64,000 bases of DNA from Nocardioides luteus (GCF_000960475.2 NZ_JZDQ02000009.1:1-64000); one strand, 5' to 3'. Numbered from the stretch's first letter, positions 41,431-50,280 are shown. The notes: a model not told the origin generated them from the sequence alone. Program-made: numbers and translations.

Positions 41431-43986
41431 CTACCGGGTCTGGATGCGGATGAAGGTCACGGAGTACGGCGCGAACGTGCGCGTGAAGCTGCTGTCCACG
41501 CCGCGGATCGTGCTCGTCACCGGCTTGATGGGCTGGGCCGTACGCGTGTTCTGCTCCTCCGGGTCGCCGCTGATGACGGTCATCTGCGCCCTGGAGGCGA
41601 CCTTGACGCCGAGGTCGACGCGGGTGACCGCCGGATCGGCCTGGGCGTTGACGACCTTGACGATCAGGTCGCCGGTCGCCTCGTCGCGGGTCACCACCTG
41701 CGCGAACGGCTCGGTGACCTGGTCGTCGTCGAACTCCTGGAAGAGCTGGCCGTCGAGGAAGAGCCGGACATGGGTGCCGCGGACCTCGACCCGTACGTCG
41801 TAGGTGCGTCCGGTCTCGACCGAGTGGCCCTCCCGGGCGACCAGGGTCTCCTTGCCACCGTTGGTGGCCTTCTCGACGACCGTGCGGGTGTTGTTCCAGC
41901 CGCCGATGTTCCACCAGTAGAAGTTGCCGGAGTCCTTCACCCCGAACGCGACCAGGAAGCCCTCGGCGCCCGCCAGCTTCTTCGCCTCGAGCTCGAGGTC
42001 GTAGTCGCTCGCGGTGATGTTCGCGGCCCTGACCAGGGTGTCCTGGGCGGTGGCGTCGGTCTGGGTGTAGGCACCGTCGACGACCGACCAGGTTCCCCGG
42101 TTGGCCAGCGGGCTCCAGCCCTCGGCGTCACCGTCCGCGAAGTCGTCGGCGAACAGCTCGGTCCCGTCGGGTGCGGTGACCGACACGTCGTCGTACGCCA
42201 CGGAGGTGGCCCAGGTGGAGAGACCGATGCCGCCGGTGATCGGCTTCGGCTCGATCACCTTGCCGGACGCCTCGCTGGGGACGACCCGGTCACCGACGTT
42301 GTTCATGAACAGCTTCTGGACCTGGTAGTTCGCAGAGCTCCAGGACTGGTCGTTGTCGAACCAGATCATGTCCGGGCGCCACTGCACGTGGTCCACGTTG
42401 GCCAGCAGCGGGGCGTAGGAGGCCAGCCGGACGACGTCGGCGTTGCGCTCGAGACCCGTCATGTACGCCGCCTCGGACAGCGCATTGAAGAGCTTGTTGT
42501 CCTGGGAGGCGTACTCGCCGAGGAACACCTTCGGCCCGTTGCGGTCGTAGCTGTCGTACCGGTCGTTGTTCTGCAGGAACCAGGTCGGGGAGTTGTAGTA
42601 GTGCTCGTCGACCATGTCGACACCCGCGGCCCGGTTCTGCGCCCAGTGCTGGTCGAACAGCGCACCCTGGTCGTCGGGGCCGGAGTTGCTGATGATCGTG
42701 ATCTCCGGGTAGCGCGCCTCGATGGCCGCACGGAACTTCGCGAAGCGCTCGAAGAACTCGGCCGGCAGGTTCTCCTCGTTGCCGACGCCGAGATGAGTGA
42801 GCCCGAACGGCTCCGGGTGTCCCATCTTCGCGCGCAGGGCGCCCCACTCGGAGTCGACCGGGCCGTTGGCGAACTCGATGAGGTCGAGGGTGTCCTGGAT
42901 GTGGCGCTGCAGCAGGGCCTCGTCGTCGGTGGCGCGGTTCTGGCCGCAGCCGGTGACCAGCGCCGGCACGACCGGCAGCGGCATCGCCCCGATGTCCTCG
43001 GCGAACTGGAAGTACTCGAAGTAGCCCAGTCCGTAGGACTGGTTGTAGCCCCAGAAGTTGGCGTTCGTCGCACGCTCCTCGACCGGGCCGACGGTGTCCT
43101 TCCACTGGTAGGCCCGGGCGCGCTGCCAGGCGGAGGATGCGTCGTAGCCGGACATGCTGCCGGTGTTGACGAGGCAGCCACCCGGGAAGCGGACGAACTC
43201 CGGTTTCAGCGCCGCGATCTTCTCGGCGAGGTCCTTGCGCAGCCCGTTCTCCCGGCCCATGAAGGTGTCCTCGGGGAGCAGCGAGACCATGTCGAGGCGC
43301 AGCGTGCCGACTCCCTCGCCCTGCAGCCACAGCCGAGCGGAGTCGGTCGTGGCGCTCGCGGTGAAGGTGCCGGCGTACTTCTTCCAGGTGTCGCCGTTCA
43401 CCTGGAGCCGGACCGGATCCGCGTACGCCGTGGCGCCGGTCTCGTCGCGCAGCGACACGGTCAGCGGCGTACCGCCGGCGGTGTCCGAGCGCGCCCAGAC
43501 CGAGAAGTCGTAACGCTTCCCGGCCTCGAGCGCGACGCCGTTGTTCCAGCCGCTGTTGGAGACCCCGTACGTGCCTCCGCCGGTGTTGGCCAGGGACAGC
43601 TGCAGGTAGGTGCGGTTGCGCTCGTTGAGCCGGGAGCCGTCGTTGACCGGGGTGGCGGTCCCGGCGCCGCCGCCGACGGCTCGCGGGGTCCACGCGGTCA
43701 GGCCGGTGTAGGACCGGTTGTCGACCGGCAGGAACTCGAACGACCGGTTCCGCACGAGCTCGGCGTAGAGCCCGCCGTCGGCGGCGTAGTTGATGTCCTC
43801 GAAGAAGACGCCGTACATGGTGTCGCTGATCTCCGGCCCGGACTCACCGGCGTGGGCCGTGATCGTGTAGTCGGGCTCGGGTACAGCGGCTCGGCCGTCG
43901 GCGCCGAGGCTGGGCGTGGCATGGGTCAGGGGCAGGGCCAGGACGGTGGCGGCGGACAGGGCGGTCAGCAGACGGATGCGATGCAC
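41431..43986 (-). CDS. Secreted GH51-type alpha-L-arabinofuranosidase, multidomain
   Basis: An 851-residue protein with a Sec signal (about 1-29). The N-terminal region ISDTMYGVFFEDINYAADGGLYAELVRNRSFEF is the GH51 opening. A CBM4/9-like insert follows (about 100-240). The catalytic barrel carries PEFVRFPGGCLVNTG, LGVGNEENLP (acid/base Glu) and KVFLGEYAS (nucleophile Glu). A late concanavalin-like domain (about 620-780, DDFADGDAEGWSPLANRGTW) precedes the end of the GH51 C-terminal sandwich. It releases terminal L-arabinofuranose from arabinan or arabinoxylan. It lies 10 nt downstream of the larger GH43 gene. Confidence 0.87.
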   Translation of the reverse strand: MHRIRLLTALSAATVLALPLTHATPSLGADGRAAVPEPDYTITAHAGESGPEISDTMYGVFFEDINYAADGGLYAELVRNRSFEFLPVDNRSYTGLTAWTPRAVGGGAGTATPVNDGSRLNERNRTYLQLSLANTGGGTYGVSNSGWNNGVALEAGKRYDFSVWARSDTAGGTPLTVSLRDETGATAYADPVRLQVNGDTWKKYAGTFTASATTDSARLWLQGEGVGTLRLDMVSLLPEDTFMGRENGLRKDLAEKIAALKPEFVRFPGGCLVNTGSMSGYDASSAWQRARAYQWKDTVGPVEERATNANFWGYNQSYGLGYFEYFQFAEDIGAMPLPVVPALVTGCGQNRATDDEALLQRHIQDTLDLIEFANGPVDSEWGALRAKMGHPEPFGLTHLGVGNEENLPAEFFERFAKFRAAIEARYPEITIISNSGPDDQGALFDQHWAQNRAAGVDMVDEHYYNSPTWFLQNNDRYDSYDRNGPKVFLGEYASQDNKLFNALSEAAYMTGLERNADVVRLASYAPLLANVDHVQWRPDMIWFDNDQSWSSANYQVQKLFMNNVGDRVVPSEASGKVIEPKPITGGIGLSTWATSVAYDDVSVTAPDGTELFADDFADGDAEGWSPLANRGTWSVVDGAYTQTDATAQDTLVRAANITASDYDLELEAKKLAGAEGFLVAFGVKDSGNFYWWNIGGWNNTRTVVEKATNGGKETLVAREGHSVETGRTYDVRVEVRGTHVRLFLDGQLFQEFDDDQVTEPFAQVVTRDEATGDLIVKVVNAQADPAVTRVDLGVKVASRAQMTVISGDPEEQNTRTAQPIKPVTSTIRGVDSSFTRTFAPYSVTFIRIQTR

Positions 43987-43996
43987 GATGGTCTCC

Positions 43997-46273
43997 TCAG
44001 GACACGCGGTAGACGGTGCGGATGCGGTCCAGCTCGGCCTTGGTCACCGGCAGGACGGTCCCGTGGCGGGGACGGCTGGGAAGCAGGTAGTCGCTGGAGA
44101 TCGAGAAGCTGCCCGAGTCCAGGTCCGTCGTCTCGAACGGCACATACCCGCGGCCGCCGAACTCGTCGATGAACAGGTACCACTTGTCCTCGGTGTTGGA
44201 CTTGAAGATCGTCGGCCCCTCGCCCCGGTCGACGCCCGGGTTCTCGGCGGTCGCCTTGCCGATGCACTCCGCGACGAAGCTCCAGTCCAGGTCGAGCAGC
44301 GAGGTGGCCTTCTCCTCGACGATGAACTTGCTGCAGGGCGTCGTGGAGGTGTTGTTCCGCTCGTCCTTGGTGAACCGGTAGTAGGTCCCTGCGTGCTCGA
44401 CGACGGTGGAGTCGATCACCGAGTAGCCGGGGTCGATCCACACCTTCGGCTCGCTGAAGCTCCGGAAGTCCCTGGTGGTGACGTAGACCATCCGGTTGTG
44501 GGTGTTGCCGGCATGCTCGGGGTCGGACTCGTCGTAGAGCTTCGAGGCCCAGAAGACGACGTACGAGCCGATCCCCTCGTCGTAGTAGGCCTCGGGCGCC
44601 CAGGTGTTCCCGGCCTGGGGCGAGGAGACGCGGACGTGTCGCTGCTCGGACCAGTTCACCAGGTCCGTGGACTCCCAGATCTCGATGTAGCGGCTCCCGC
44701 TCCGCTGGGCTGCGTCCCAGTTGCCGTTGCCGTAGATCTTGAGGTCGGTGGCGATCAGGTAGAACTTGTCACCCTCCGGGGAGCGGATGATGAAGGGGTC
44801 GCGTACCCCCTTGTCCCCGTACTGCGACCGCAGCACCGGCTGGCCCCCGTTGAGCTCGTCCCAGTGCAGCGGGTCGTTGCCCCGGCTGGCGGCGAGGTAG
44901 ACCTGCTCGCCGTCGGCCGTCCCCTCGCCCGTGAAGTAGGCGAAGGTGTAGCCCTCGAGCGGCTCCTGCTTCGGGAGCGGCAGCACGGTCAGCCGGAACT
45001 GCCGCTTCTCCTTGACCTTGCCGAGGCTCACGGTGGCGTTGAGCGCCAGGCGGACCGCGTTCTTCCCGTACGCCGGACGGTGGACCTCGCCGGTCGGGGT
45101 CACGACCTCGGGCTCGCTGGAGGCCCACCTGACGGTGGTGCCGTGCAGACCCTGGGTCGGCAGGGTGATGTTGCCGCGGATCTCGTCGGCGTCCCAGACG
45201 CGGAGCGCGGCCGTGGCGCGAGTGACCTTCTCGGCGTCGCTGATGTCGGCCGGCACGTCGACCGTGAACTCCTCGGACCGGCTGGCGGAGCCGTGGGTGG
45301 CGGTGGCGGTGAGCGTCACGGTGGCGTCGGGGCTGCCGTAGGGCGGGCGGGTGACGTCACCGGTCGCGGAGACGACGGCAGGGTCGGAGGAGGCCCACGA
45401 GAAGGTGGAGCCGTTGGGGCCGCCGCCCGGGAGCGAGAGGTCACTGACGACGCGGGACGTGTCGCCCAGCTCCAGCCAGGCCAGGTCGCGCTCGACGCGC
45501 TGCTCGTCGGTGACGTAGCCCAGGTCGTGGACCTCTGCCGCCGTCAGCGCGTGGTCGTAGATCCGGAAGTCGCGCACCTGACCCTTCAGGTGGCGGTCAG
45601 CGCTGTAGACGGATCGGCCGAGGTAGTTCGCCGTCGTGACGCCGTTCCCGATCTGACCGGGCGTGATGGTCACGCCGGTGCGGCGGGCGACCTCGACACC
45701 GTCCTCGTAGAGCACCGCGGTGCCGTCCGCGAGCGTGTAGCTGATGGTCTTCCAGGTGTCTCGGGCGAGGTTCCGACCGGCCGTGACGGTCTGCTCGGTG
45801 CTCCAGTTGCCGGTGGCGATCGACGTCCGGTAGGCGTTGCCGGTCGTGAACAGGTAGCCGTTGCCCGACCCGTTGGAGCCGGTGTTGCCGAGACCCCAGA
45901 TGAAGTACGGGGTGGCCTGGTCCGCGGCGATCTTCACCTCGAGCGAGACGGTGATCGACGTCAGGCCGGCCATCACGTCGTTCGGCAGCTTGACGTACCC
46001 GTCGGTGCCGCCGAGAGAGAGTCCCTCACCGCCGAGCCAGGTCGTGTCGCCGACGACCGTGGCGTCGTGACCGGTGCCCGACTGGTCGACGACCGTGGTG
46101 CCACCGGTCTGGTCGAGCGGGTAGTGGACGACGAGCCCCGTATCGCTCGCACCCTGCGCCGGGGCCGTGGTCGCCAGGCCGGCCAGGATCAGGGGGAGCG
46201 ACGCGAGCGCCGTCAGGGTGCGCGCCAGATGCCGCCGGCGCGGGTCGTGTGCGGTCGGTTTCGACTGGTCCAT
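43997..46273 (-). CDS. Secreted LamG/Ig-like/GH43 glycosidase
   Basis: A 758-residue exported protein (signal near 15-42, ending AQGA). Domain order: a LamG/concanavalin-like module (about 45-225), two atrophied bacterial Ig domains (about 230-325 and 325-420; SFSWASSDPAVVSATGDVTRP and TVRWASSEPEVVTPTGEVHRP), then a GH43 catalytic propeller (GVRDPFIIRSPEGDKFYLIATDL, NTWAPEAYYDEG, DRGEGPTIFKS). ATG 46273 follows GGAGCG; a start at 46312 is less likely. It is the first gene of the arabinan locus, behind two palindromic operators. Confidence 0.85.
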   Translation of the reverse strand: MDQSKPTAHDPRRRHLARTLTALASLPLILAGLATTAPAQGASDTGLVVHYPLDQTGGTTVVDQSGTGHDATVVGDTTWLGGEGLSLGGTDGYVKLPNDVMAGLTSITVSLEVKIAADQATPYFIWGLGNTGSNGSGNGYLFTTGNAYRTSIATGNWSTEQTVTAGRNLARDTWKTISYTLADGTAVLYEDGVEVARRTGVTITPGQIGNGVTTANYLGRSVYSADRHLKGQVRDFRIYDHALTAAEVHDLGYVTDEQRVERDLAWLELGDTSRVVSDLSLPGGGPNGSTFSWASSDPAVVSATGDVTRPPYGSPDATVTLTATATHGSASRSEEFTVDVPADISDAEKVTRATAALRVWDADEIRGNITLPTQGLHGTTVRWASSEPEVVTPTGEVHRPAYGKNAVRLALNATVSLGKVKEKRQFRLTVLPLPKQEPLEGYTFAYFTGEGTADGEQVYLAASRGNDPLHWDELNGGQPVLRSQYGDKGVRDPFIIRSPEGDKFYLIATDLKIYGNGNWDAAQRSGSRYIEIWESTDLVNWSEQRHVRVSSPQAGNTWAPEAYYDEGIGSYVVFWASKLYDESDPEHAGNTHNRMVYVTTRDFRSFSEPKVWIDPGYSVIDSTVVEHAGTYYRFTKDERNNTSTTPCSKFIVEEKATSLLDLDWSFVAECIGKATAENPGVDRGEGPTIFKSNTEDKWYLFIDEFGGRGYVPFETTDLDSGSFSISSDYLLPSRPRHGTVLPVTKAELDRIRTVYRVS

Positions 46274-46312
46274 CTGCGCGCTCCAGGGGTCGTCTTCGGG
46301 CCGGGGCACCAC

Positions 46313-46352
46313 CCGATGTGACCTCAGTCACATCGGATGTGAGCGCTAACAT
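46313..46352. promoter_or_regulatory. Two operator-like palindromes upstream of the arabinan-degrading operon
   Basis: CCGATGTGAC-CTCA-GTCACATCGG (46313-46336) has perfect 10-bp arms. Immediately beside it, ATGTGAGCGCTAACAT (46337-46352) is a near-perfect LacI-family-type operator centred on AGCGCT. Both lie 40-80 bp upstream of the first GH43 gene, on its promoter side. No LacI-type gene is in the window, so the regulator is encoded elsewhere. Confidence 0.65.
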
Positions 46353-46519
46353 AAGCAGCCGATCGGGGCGCCCGTCAAGAGAACCGGACCGATCCGCACC
46401 GCCGCGGACGCCTGCTCAATGGGCCTTCTACCTGCCGATCCGGCGGTAATCGGACGTCGCAGGATCGCCCGTCGCGAAATCGTTTTCCGGCATCACGTCA
46501 CACCTGGTTCACTGACCCG

Positions 46520-47821
46520 GTGGCATCCTCCCCCGGCTCCCTGTGGCACACCCTGATCCATCTCCGCGGCAACCCGCGCGCCTGCGTGTGGACCGAGCCG
46601 ATGTGGGGCCTGTCGATGGCTCTGGTGCTGCCCTATCTCTCCGTCTTCATGCTCACGCTCGGCCTGCACGACGCGCAGATCGGCCTGCTGGCGACCGCCG
46701 GGATGATCTCGCAGGTGTTCTTCGGGCTCGCCGGCGGGATCATCACCGACCGGATGGGTCGCCGGCTGACGAACGCTGTCTTCGACGTGATCGCCTTCGT
46801 GATCCCGTGCCTCATCTGGGCCTTCGCTCAGGACTTCTGGGCCTTCCTGGCCGCGTCGCTGCTCAACGGCGCCCTGCAGGTCACCGCGAACGCCTGGGAC
46901 TGCCTGATGGTCGAGGACGCCGAGCGCGACCAGATCACCGGCATCTACTCGCTCGTCCGGGTCGCCGCCGACTGCTCGGCGCTCTTCGCCCCGATCGCCG
47001 CCTTCATGGTCGCGCAGTTCGGCCTCGAGCCGGCGGTGCGGGTGCTCTTCATCAACGCCGCGGTGGTGATGCTGGCCAAGATCATCCTGCTGTACGCCGC
47101 CTCCACCGAGACCCGCCGAGGGCTGATCCGGATGGAGGAGACCCGGCACGAGAGCCTCTGGCGGCTCTTCGTCGGCTACCGCGAGGCCGCGCGGCTGCTC
47201 GGTCGCTCGCACGGCTCGCTCCTGGCGCTGGCCATCGCCGCCCTCGTCGCGGCGGTCACGCTCGTCAACGGGACGTTCTGGCAGCTCCTGGTCAACCAGC
47301 ACCTGCACGTGCCCGACCCGGTGCTGCCGTTCTTCCCGATGGTGCGGTCGCTGCTGTCGGTGCTCTTCCTCTTCACCCTGATCCGCCGGCTGACCTCGGG
47401 TCACGACCTCAAGCAGGCGACCCTGTGGGGCTTCGGCATCTATCTGGCGGGCCAGCTCGTGCTCGTCGCGATCCCGGCCGCCGACGGTGACGCCGACATC
47501 ATGACGTACGCGCTTCTGGGGGTGTGCCTCCTCCTCGACAGCTTCGGCGCCGGGATGCTCTTCATGCTCTCGGAGTCGCTCGTCGCCTTCCACGTCGACG
47601 AGGCCGAGCGGTCACGGGTGATGGCGCTGCAGCGCACCGCGGTGATGCTCGCTGCCGCGCCCTTCGGCTGGATCTCCGGGTGGCTCTCCGGCATCGACCG
47701 TACGTATCCGTTCTGGCTGACCAGCGCGCTGCTGGTGATCGGCGTGATCACCACCATCGTCTGGTGGGCCGGGCCTCACACCGAGCCGTCGGTCGAGGCC
47801 GTGTCGGCGGATCACGCCTGA
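46520..47821 (+). CDS. MFS transporter
   Basis: A 433-residue protein with twelve membrane helices. Loop 2-3 has GGIITDRMGRRLTNAVFD; acidic residues in helices 4-5 (NAWDCLMVEDAERDQITG) suggest proton coupling. It is not a recognised drug or sugar subgroup. The GTG at 46520 has a weak ribosome site. It is divergent from the arabinan operon, so an arabinose-oligomer cargo is possible, but the sequence does not show this. Confidence 0.78.
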   Translation: MASSPGSLWHTLIHLRGNPRACVWTEPMWGLSMALVLPYLSVFMLTLGLHDAQIGLLATAGMISQVFFGLAGGIITDRMGRRLTNAVFDVIAFVIPCLIWAFAQDFWAFLAASLLNGALQVTANAWDCLMVEDAERDQITGIYSLVRVAADCSALFAPIAAFMVAQFGLEPAVRVLFINAAVVMLAKIILLYAASTETRRGLIRMEETRHESLWRLFVGYREAARLLGRSHGSLLALAIAALVAAVTLVNGTFWQLLVNQHLHVPDPVLPFFPMVRSLLSVLFLFTLIRRLTSGHDLKQATLWGFGIYLAGQLVLVAIPAADGDADIMTYALLGVCLLLDSFGAGMLFMLSESLVAFHVDEAERSRVMALQRTAVMLAAAPFGWISGWLSGIDRTYPFWLTSALLVIGVITTIVWWAGPHTEPSVEAVSADHA

Positions 47822-47842
47822 CCTCGGGCGGCCGCCGGTCGC

Positions 47843-48658
47843 TCAGGGGCGGCTGGGGTCGATGTGGTGACGCCGGGCCAGGAGCACGACGCCGGTCACG
47901 ACGTACGCCAGGATCCCCGCGAGCGACCCGAGGTAGGCGCCTTGGTCGACGAGGATCGCGGTGCCGGTGAGCAGCGAGAAGTCGAACAGGCCGTGGATCA
48001 CCGAGTTCACCGCGTTGGTGCCGGCTCGGCGACGGGTCAGGTAGAAGAAGTAGCCCGCCAGGCTCACGATGAGCGCCTGCGGGATCGCGTTGGCACCACG
48101 GCCGACCGCGTTCGAGAGATGGACGACACCGAAGATCAGGCTGGACCACAGCGCGACCTTGCCCTCGGTCAGTCCGTGCTCGCGCAGCGTCGTGACCCCG
48201 AGGCCGCGGAACATGCCCTCTTCGCCCCAGCCGACCAGCTGGGTCGCGAGCAGCAGGACGACGATGTATCCGCCCGTCTTCTCCGACAGGGCGCCGTAGT
48301 CGATGGCCAGCAGGATGCACACCACGAAGATGACCGGTACGACGATGACCCAGCGGCTGACGGGACGGTCGTCGCGCAGCACCGGCCGCAGGCGACCCAG
48401 CACCGCGGCGGCCCCGTAGACGAAGGCGAGCGCGACGCCCAGCGGGATCACCATGGTGATCACGACGCCCTTCGTCGTGGTCATCGGGTCGTCGCCGACC
48501 TCGACCAGCGCCTTCATCAGCATCCCGCCGCCCTGGATGATCGCCAGGTAGGTGACCACCAGCACCGCGAACAGCCCATAGCTCAGAGGCGTGCGGGTCC
48601 CCGCCGGTCGATCGTGGCCGGATGCCGCGTCCGCCGCACCGGACTCCGGAATCGTCAT
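47843..48658 (-). CDS. CPBP-family intramembrane metalloprotease (Abi)
   Basis: A 271-residue protein with about eight membrane helices. The CPBP/Rce1 motifs are GWGEEGMFRG (EExxxR) near 145, FGVVHLSN (His) near 180 and NSVIHGLFDF (second His) near 225. These proteases may process small peptides or prenylated proteins; the target is unknown. The ATG at 48658 was chosen by family similarity. The upstream minus-strand leader contains a large hairpin (48721-48791). It is convergent with the MFS gene. Confidence 0.82.
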   Translation of the reverse strand: MTIPESGAADAASGHDRPAGTRTPLSYGLFAVLVVTYLAIIQGGGMLMKALVEVGDDPMTTTKGVVITMVIPLGVALAFVYGAAAVLGRLRPVLRDDRPVSRWVIVVPVIFVVCILLAIDYGALSEKTGGYIVVLLLATQLVGWGEEGMFRGLGVTTLREHGLTEGKVALWSSLIFGVVHLSNAVGRGANAIPQALIVSLAGYFFYLTRRRAGTNAVNSVIHGLFDFSLLTGTAILVDQGAYLGSLAGILAYVVTGVVLLARRHHIDPSRP

Positions 48659-48720
48659 GGCCTCATCCTGCCGGACCCTCTCCGCCGCCGTGCCGGAATC
48701 CGCTACGCAGCCGGGGGCTG

Positions 48721-48791
48721 GTGTGCGGTCCTGGACGCCCTCGCGACCGAGTGGGGGGTACTCCAGCAACATGGGCGTCCGGACCGCACAC
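48721..48791. promoter_or_regulatory. Large hairpin in the CPBP leader
   Basis: 48721-48740 and 48773-48791 form a 19-bp stem with one bulged T. The 32-nt loop contains a smaller GAGT-N7-ACTC stem. It lies 63 nt upstream of the CPBP start and could be an attenuator or a palindromic repeat unit. The rest of the 48659-48962 gap shows no gene. Confidence 0.5.
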
Positions 48792-48911
48792 GGAAGTGAT
48801 AGCACGCATCTGCCAACGGGCGCTGACAAACGTCGTCAACTGGTAACGACCACGCTCGACCTGGCGTCCGACAGGCGGCAGAGGTGGCGATCCGGCCTCC
48901 GAAAATCAAGG

Positions 48912-48956
48912 AACCCCGGTCTTTGCGCCAGCGTTTTCGCTGGTGAGACCGGGGTT
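48912..48956. terminator. Terminator of tRNA-Thr
   Basis: A two-part stem: AACCCCGGTCT (48912-48922) pairs with 48946-48956, and inner CCAGCG pairs with CGCTGG around TTTT. It lies just 3' of the minus-strand tRNA and is followed on that strand by TTCCTTGATTTT. It should stop tRNA transcription. Confidence 0.75.
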
Positions 48957-48962
48957 TTGCGG

Positions 48963-49035
48963 AGCCGCCTGTCGGAATCGAACCGACGACCTTCTCATTA
49001 CGAGTGAGACGCTCTACCGACTGAGCTAAGGCGGC
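48963..49035 (-). tRNA. tRNA-Thr (anticodon CGT)
   Basis: On the minus strand the full cloverleaf can be drawn: acceptor GCCGCCT/AGGCGGC, D-stem GCTC/GAGC with loop AGTCGGTA, anticodon stem TCTCA/TGAGA with loop CTCGTAA (anticodon CGT, Thr), variable AGGTC, and T-stem GTCGG/CCGAC with loop TTCGATT. No CCA is encoded. A terminator hairpin follows. Confidence 0.95.
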
Positions 49036-49048
49036 GTACCGTCATCCG

Positions 49049-49207
49049 TTACCGCATGAAGCGGCTCTGGTTGAGCGGACCGGATGAGTGTACCGAGACT
49101 GCGCGCTCGACACTAAAACGGTGCGCCTCGACCTGCTCGTCGATGGTGATGCGGGTGGGCTTGCCCTTGCCGATCAGGCGGCCCAGGCGGCGAACGCCGT
49201 GCTTCAT
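49049..49207 (-). CDS. Small basic protein of 52 aa, function unknown
   Basis: A 52-residue reading frame beginning MKHGVRRLGRLIGKGKPTRI and ending NQSRFMR. Codon use is strongly coding-like, with G or C in most third positions, especially in the first 30 codons. A GGGGAG lies about 11 nt before the ATG. It sits between tRNA-Thr and the divergent LysR gene, where no other gene competes. The N-terminal half is highly basic (Arg/Lys), which suggests contact with nucleic acid or ribosomes, but the family is not recognised. Confidence 0.6.
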   Translation of the reverse strand: MKHGVRRLGRLIGKGKPTRITIDEQVEAHRFSVERAVSVHSSGPLNQSRFMR

Positions 49208-49291
49208 TACTTGCTCTACTCCCCTAGGAACGTGAATCAACCACCGGCTGCGGACACAGTGTTGGTGATTCAATGATGACCGTCGGCGACT

Positions 49292-49339
49292 CATAGAGGT
49301 AGACGATCTTTCCTTGGAAAGACATAGGATGACTCTATG
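49292..49339. promoter_or_regulatory. Nested inverted repeats at the LysR start
   Basis: An inner dyad TCTTTCC-TT-GGAAAGA (49307-49322) is enclosed by an outer CATAGAG (49292-49298) and CTCTATG (49333-49339), the latter containing the LysR ATG. This fits a LysR autoregulatory region shared with the divergent 52-aa gene. Confidence 0.55.
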
Positions 49340-50263
49340 TTGTCGCTGCACCAGCTCCGCGTGTTCCTCGCGGTCTACGAGCATGGCTCGCTGACCGCGG
49401 CGGCCGATGAGCTCGGCTATGCGCAGCCGTCGATCTCGGAGCAGGTCAGGAGCCTGGAGCGTACGCTCGGCGTCCAGCTCTTCCGCCGGGTCGGTCGCGG
49501 GGTGGTGCCGACCGCGGTGGCCGACGAGCTGAGGCCGCACGCGGAGCGTACGGTCGCGGCCGCCGAGGACGCGCGCAAGGCCGTGCAGGCGGTGAAGCAG
49601 TTTGAGACCGGGACGATCCGGTTCGGGATGTTCGGGATCGCGCGGCTCTACGGCGGGGCCGGCCTGGTGGCCGACGTGCTCGACCGGTATCCAGGCGTAC
49701 GCGTCGAGCTGATCGGTCAGAACTCGACCGAGGTCCAGGAGGATCTGCGGCGCGGCCGGCTCGAGGCGGCGATGCTGCTGGTCGGCAGCGTCTCCGGACC
49801 GGGGCTGAAGGTCACGCCCGTGGCCCGCGACGAGCTCGTCTACATCTCGGCCGACCCCGCGCACCTGGCGACGCCGGTCACCCCGCACCGGCTCTCGCTG
49901 GCCACGCTGGTGATGGCCGACACGACCTGGAGCGCCGAGGACCCCACCCGGGTCACGATCCGCAACCTGCTCCACGAGACCGGCCGCAACCCACCGAGCC
50001 GGGTCGAGGTCGAGGACATCGAGACGGCGGTCGAGCTGGTGGGGATGGGGTACGCCGACAGCGTCATCGCCAAGGGAGCAGCCGAGCAACTGCTCCCCCG
50101 GCTGGCACCGAAGGCAGGGTGGGTGTCGCTGCGGCCCCGGACGTACGACACCTTCGCCATCGTCCACCGCACCGACGCCACCCTCTCCCCCGCCGCCACG
50201 CTGATGATCGAGCTGGCCACCAAGCGGATCCAGGCCATCGCGGACCCGGTCCACCGGCGCTAG
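49337..50263 (+). CDS. LysR-family transcriptional regulator
   Basis: A 308-residue regulator. The N-terminal HTH reads LSLHQLRVFLAVYEHGSLTAAADELGYAQPSISEQVRSLERTLGVQLFRR (2-52); the periplasmic-binding-protein-like effector domain spans about 90-300. AGGA lies 7 nt before the ATG. No metabolic gene is adjacent, so its target is not evident; the divergent 52-aa gene is the nearest candidate. Confidence 0.87.
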   Translation: MLSLHQLRVFLAVYEHGSLTAAADELGYAQPSISEQVRSLERTLGVQLFRRVGRGVVPTAVADELRPHAERTVAAAEDARKAVQAVKQFETGTIRFGMFGIARLYGGAGLVADVLDRYPGVRVELIGQNSTEVQEDLRRGRLEAAMLLVGSVSGPGLKVTPVARDELVYISADPAHLATPVTPHRLSLATLVMADTTWSAEDPTRVTIRNLLHETGRNPPSRVEVEDIETAVELVGMGYADSVIAKGAAEQLLPRLAPKAGWVSLRPRTYDTFAIVHRTDATLSPAATLMIELATKRIQAIADPVHRR

Positions 50264-50280
50264 CGGTGCGAAGGCTCAGG

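Noticed and set aside
41419..46321. Very long plus-strand frames (917 and 801 aa) across the glycosidase genes
   Set aside because: They are antisense to three genes with intact GH43/GH51 catalytic motifs and are Val/Gly/Arg-rich with no recognisable domains.
46520..47821. Arabinose or arabino-oligosaccharide transporter
   Set aside because: Proximity to the arabinan genes is the only support; the MFS sequence shows no sugar-porter signature.
48963..49035. Attachment site of an integrated element at tRNA-Thr
   Set aside because: No integrase and no repeat of the tRNA 3' end were seen in the flanking sequence.
49208..50254. Minus-strand 401-aa frame opposite the LysR gene
   Set aside because: Only its last 52 codons (49049-49207) look coding; the rest mirrors the LysR gene and has shadow-type composition.
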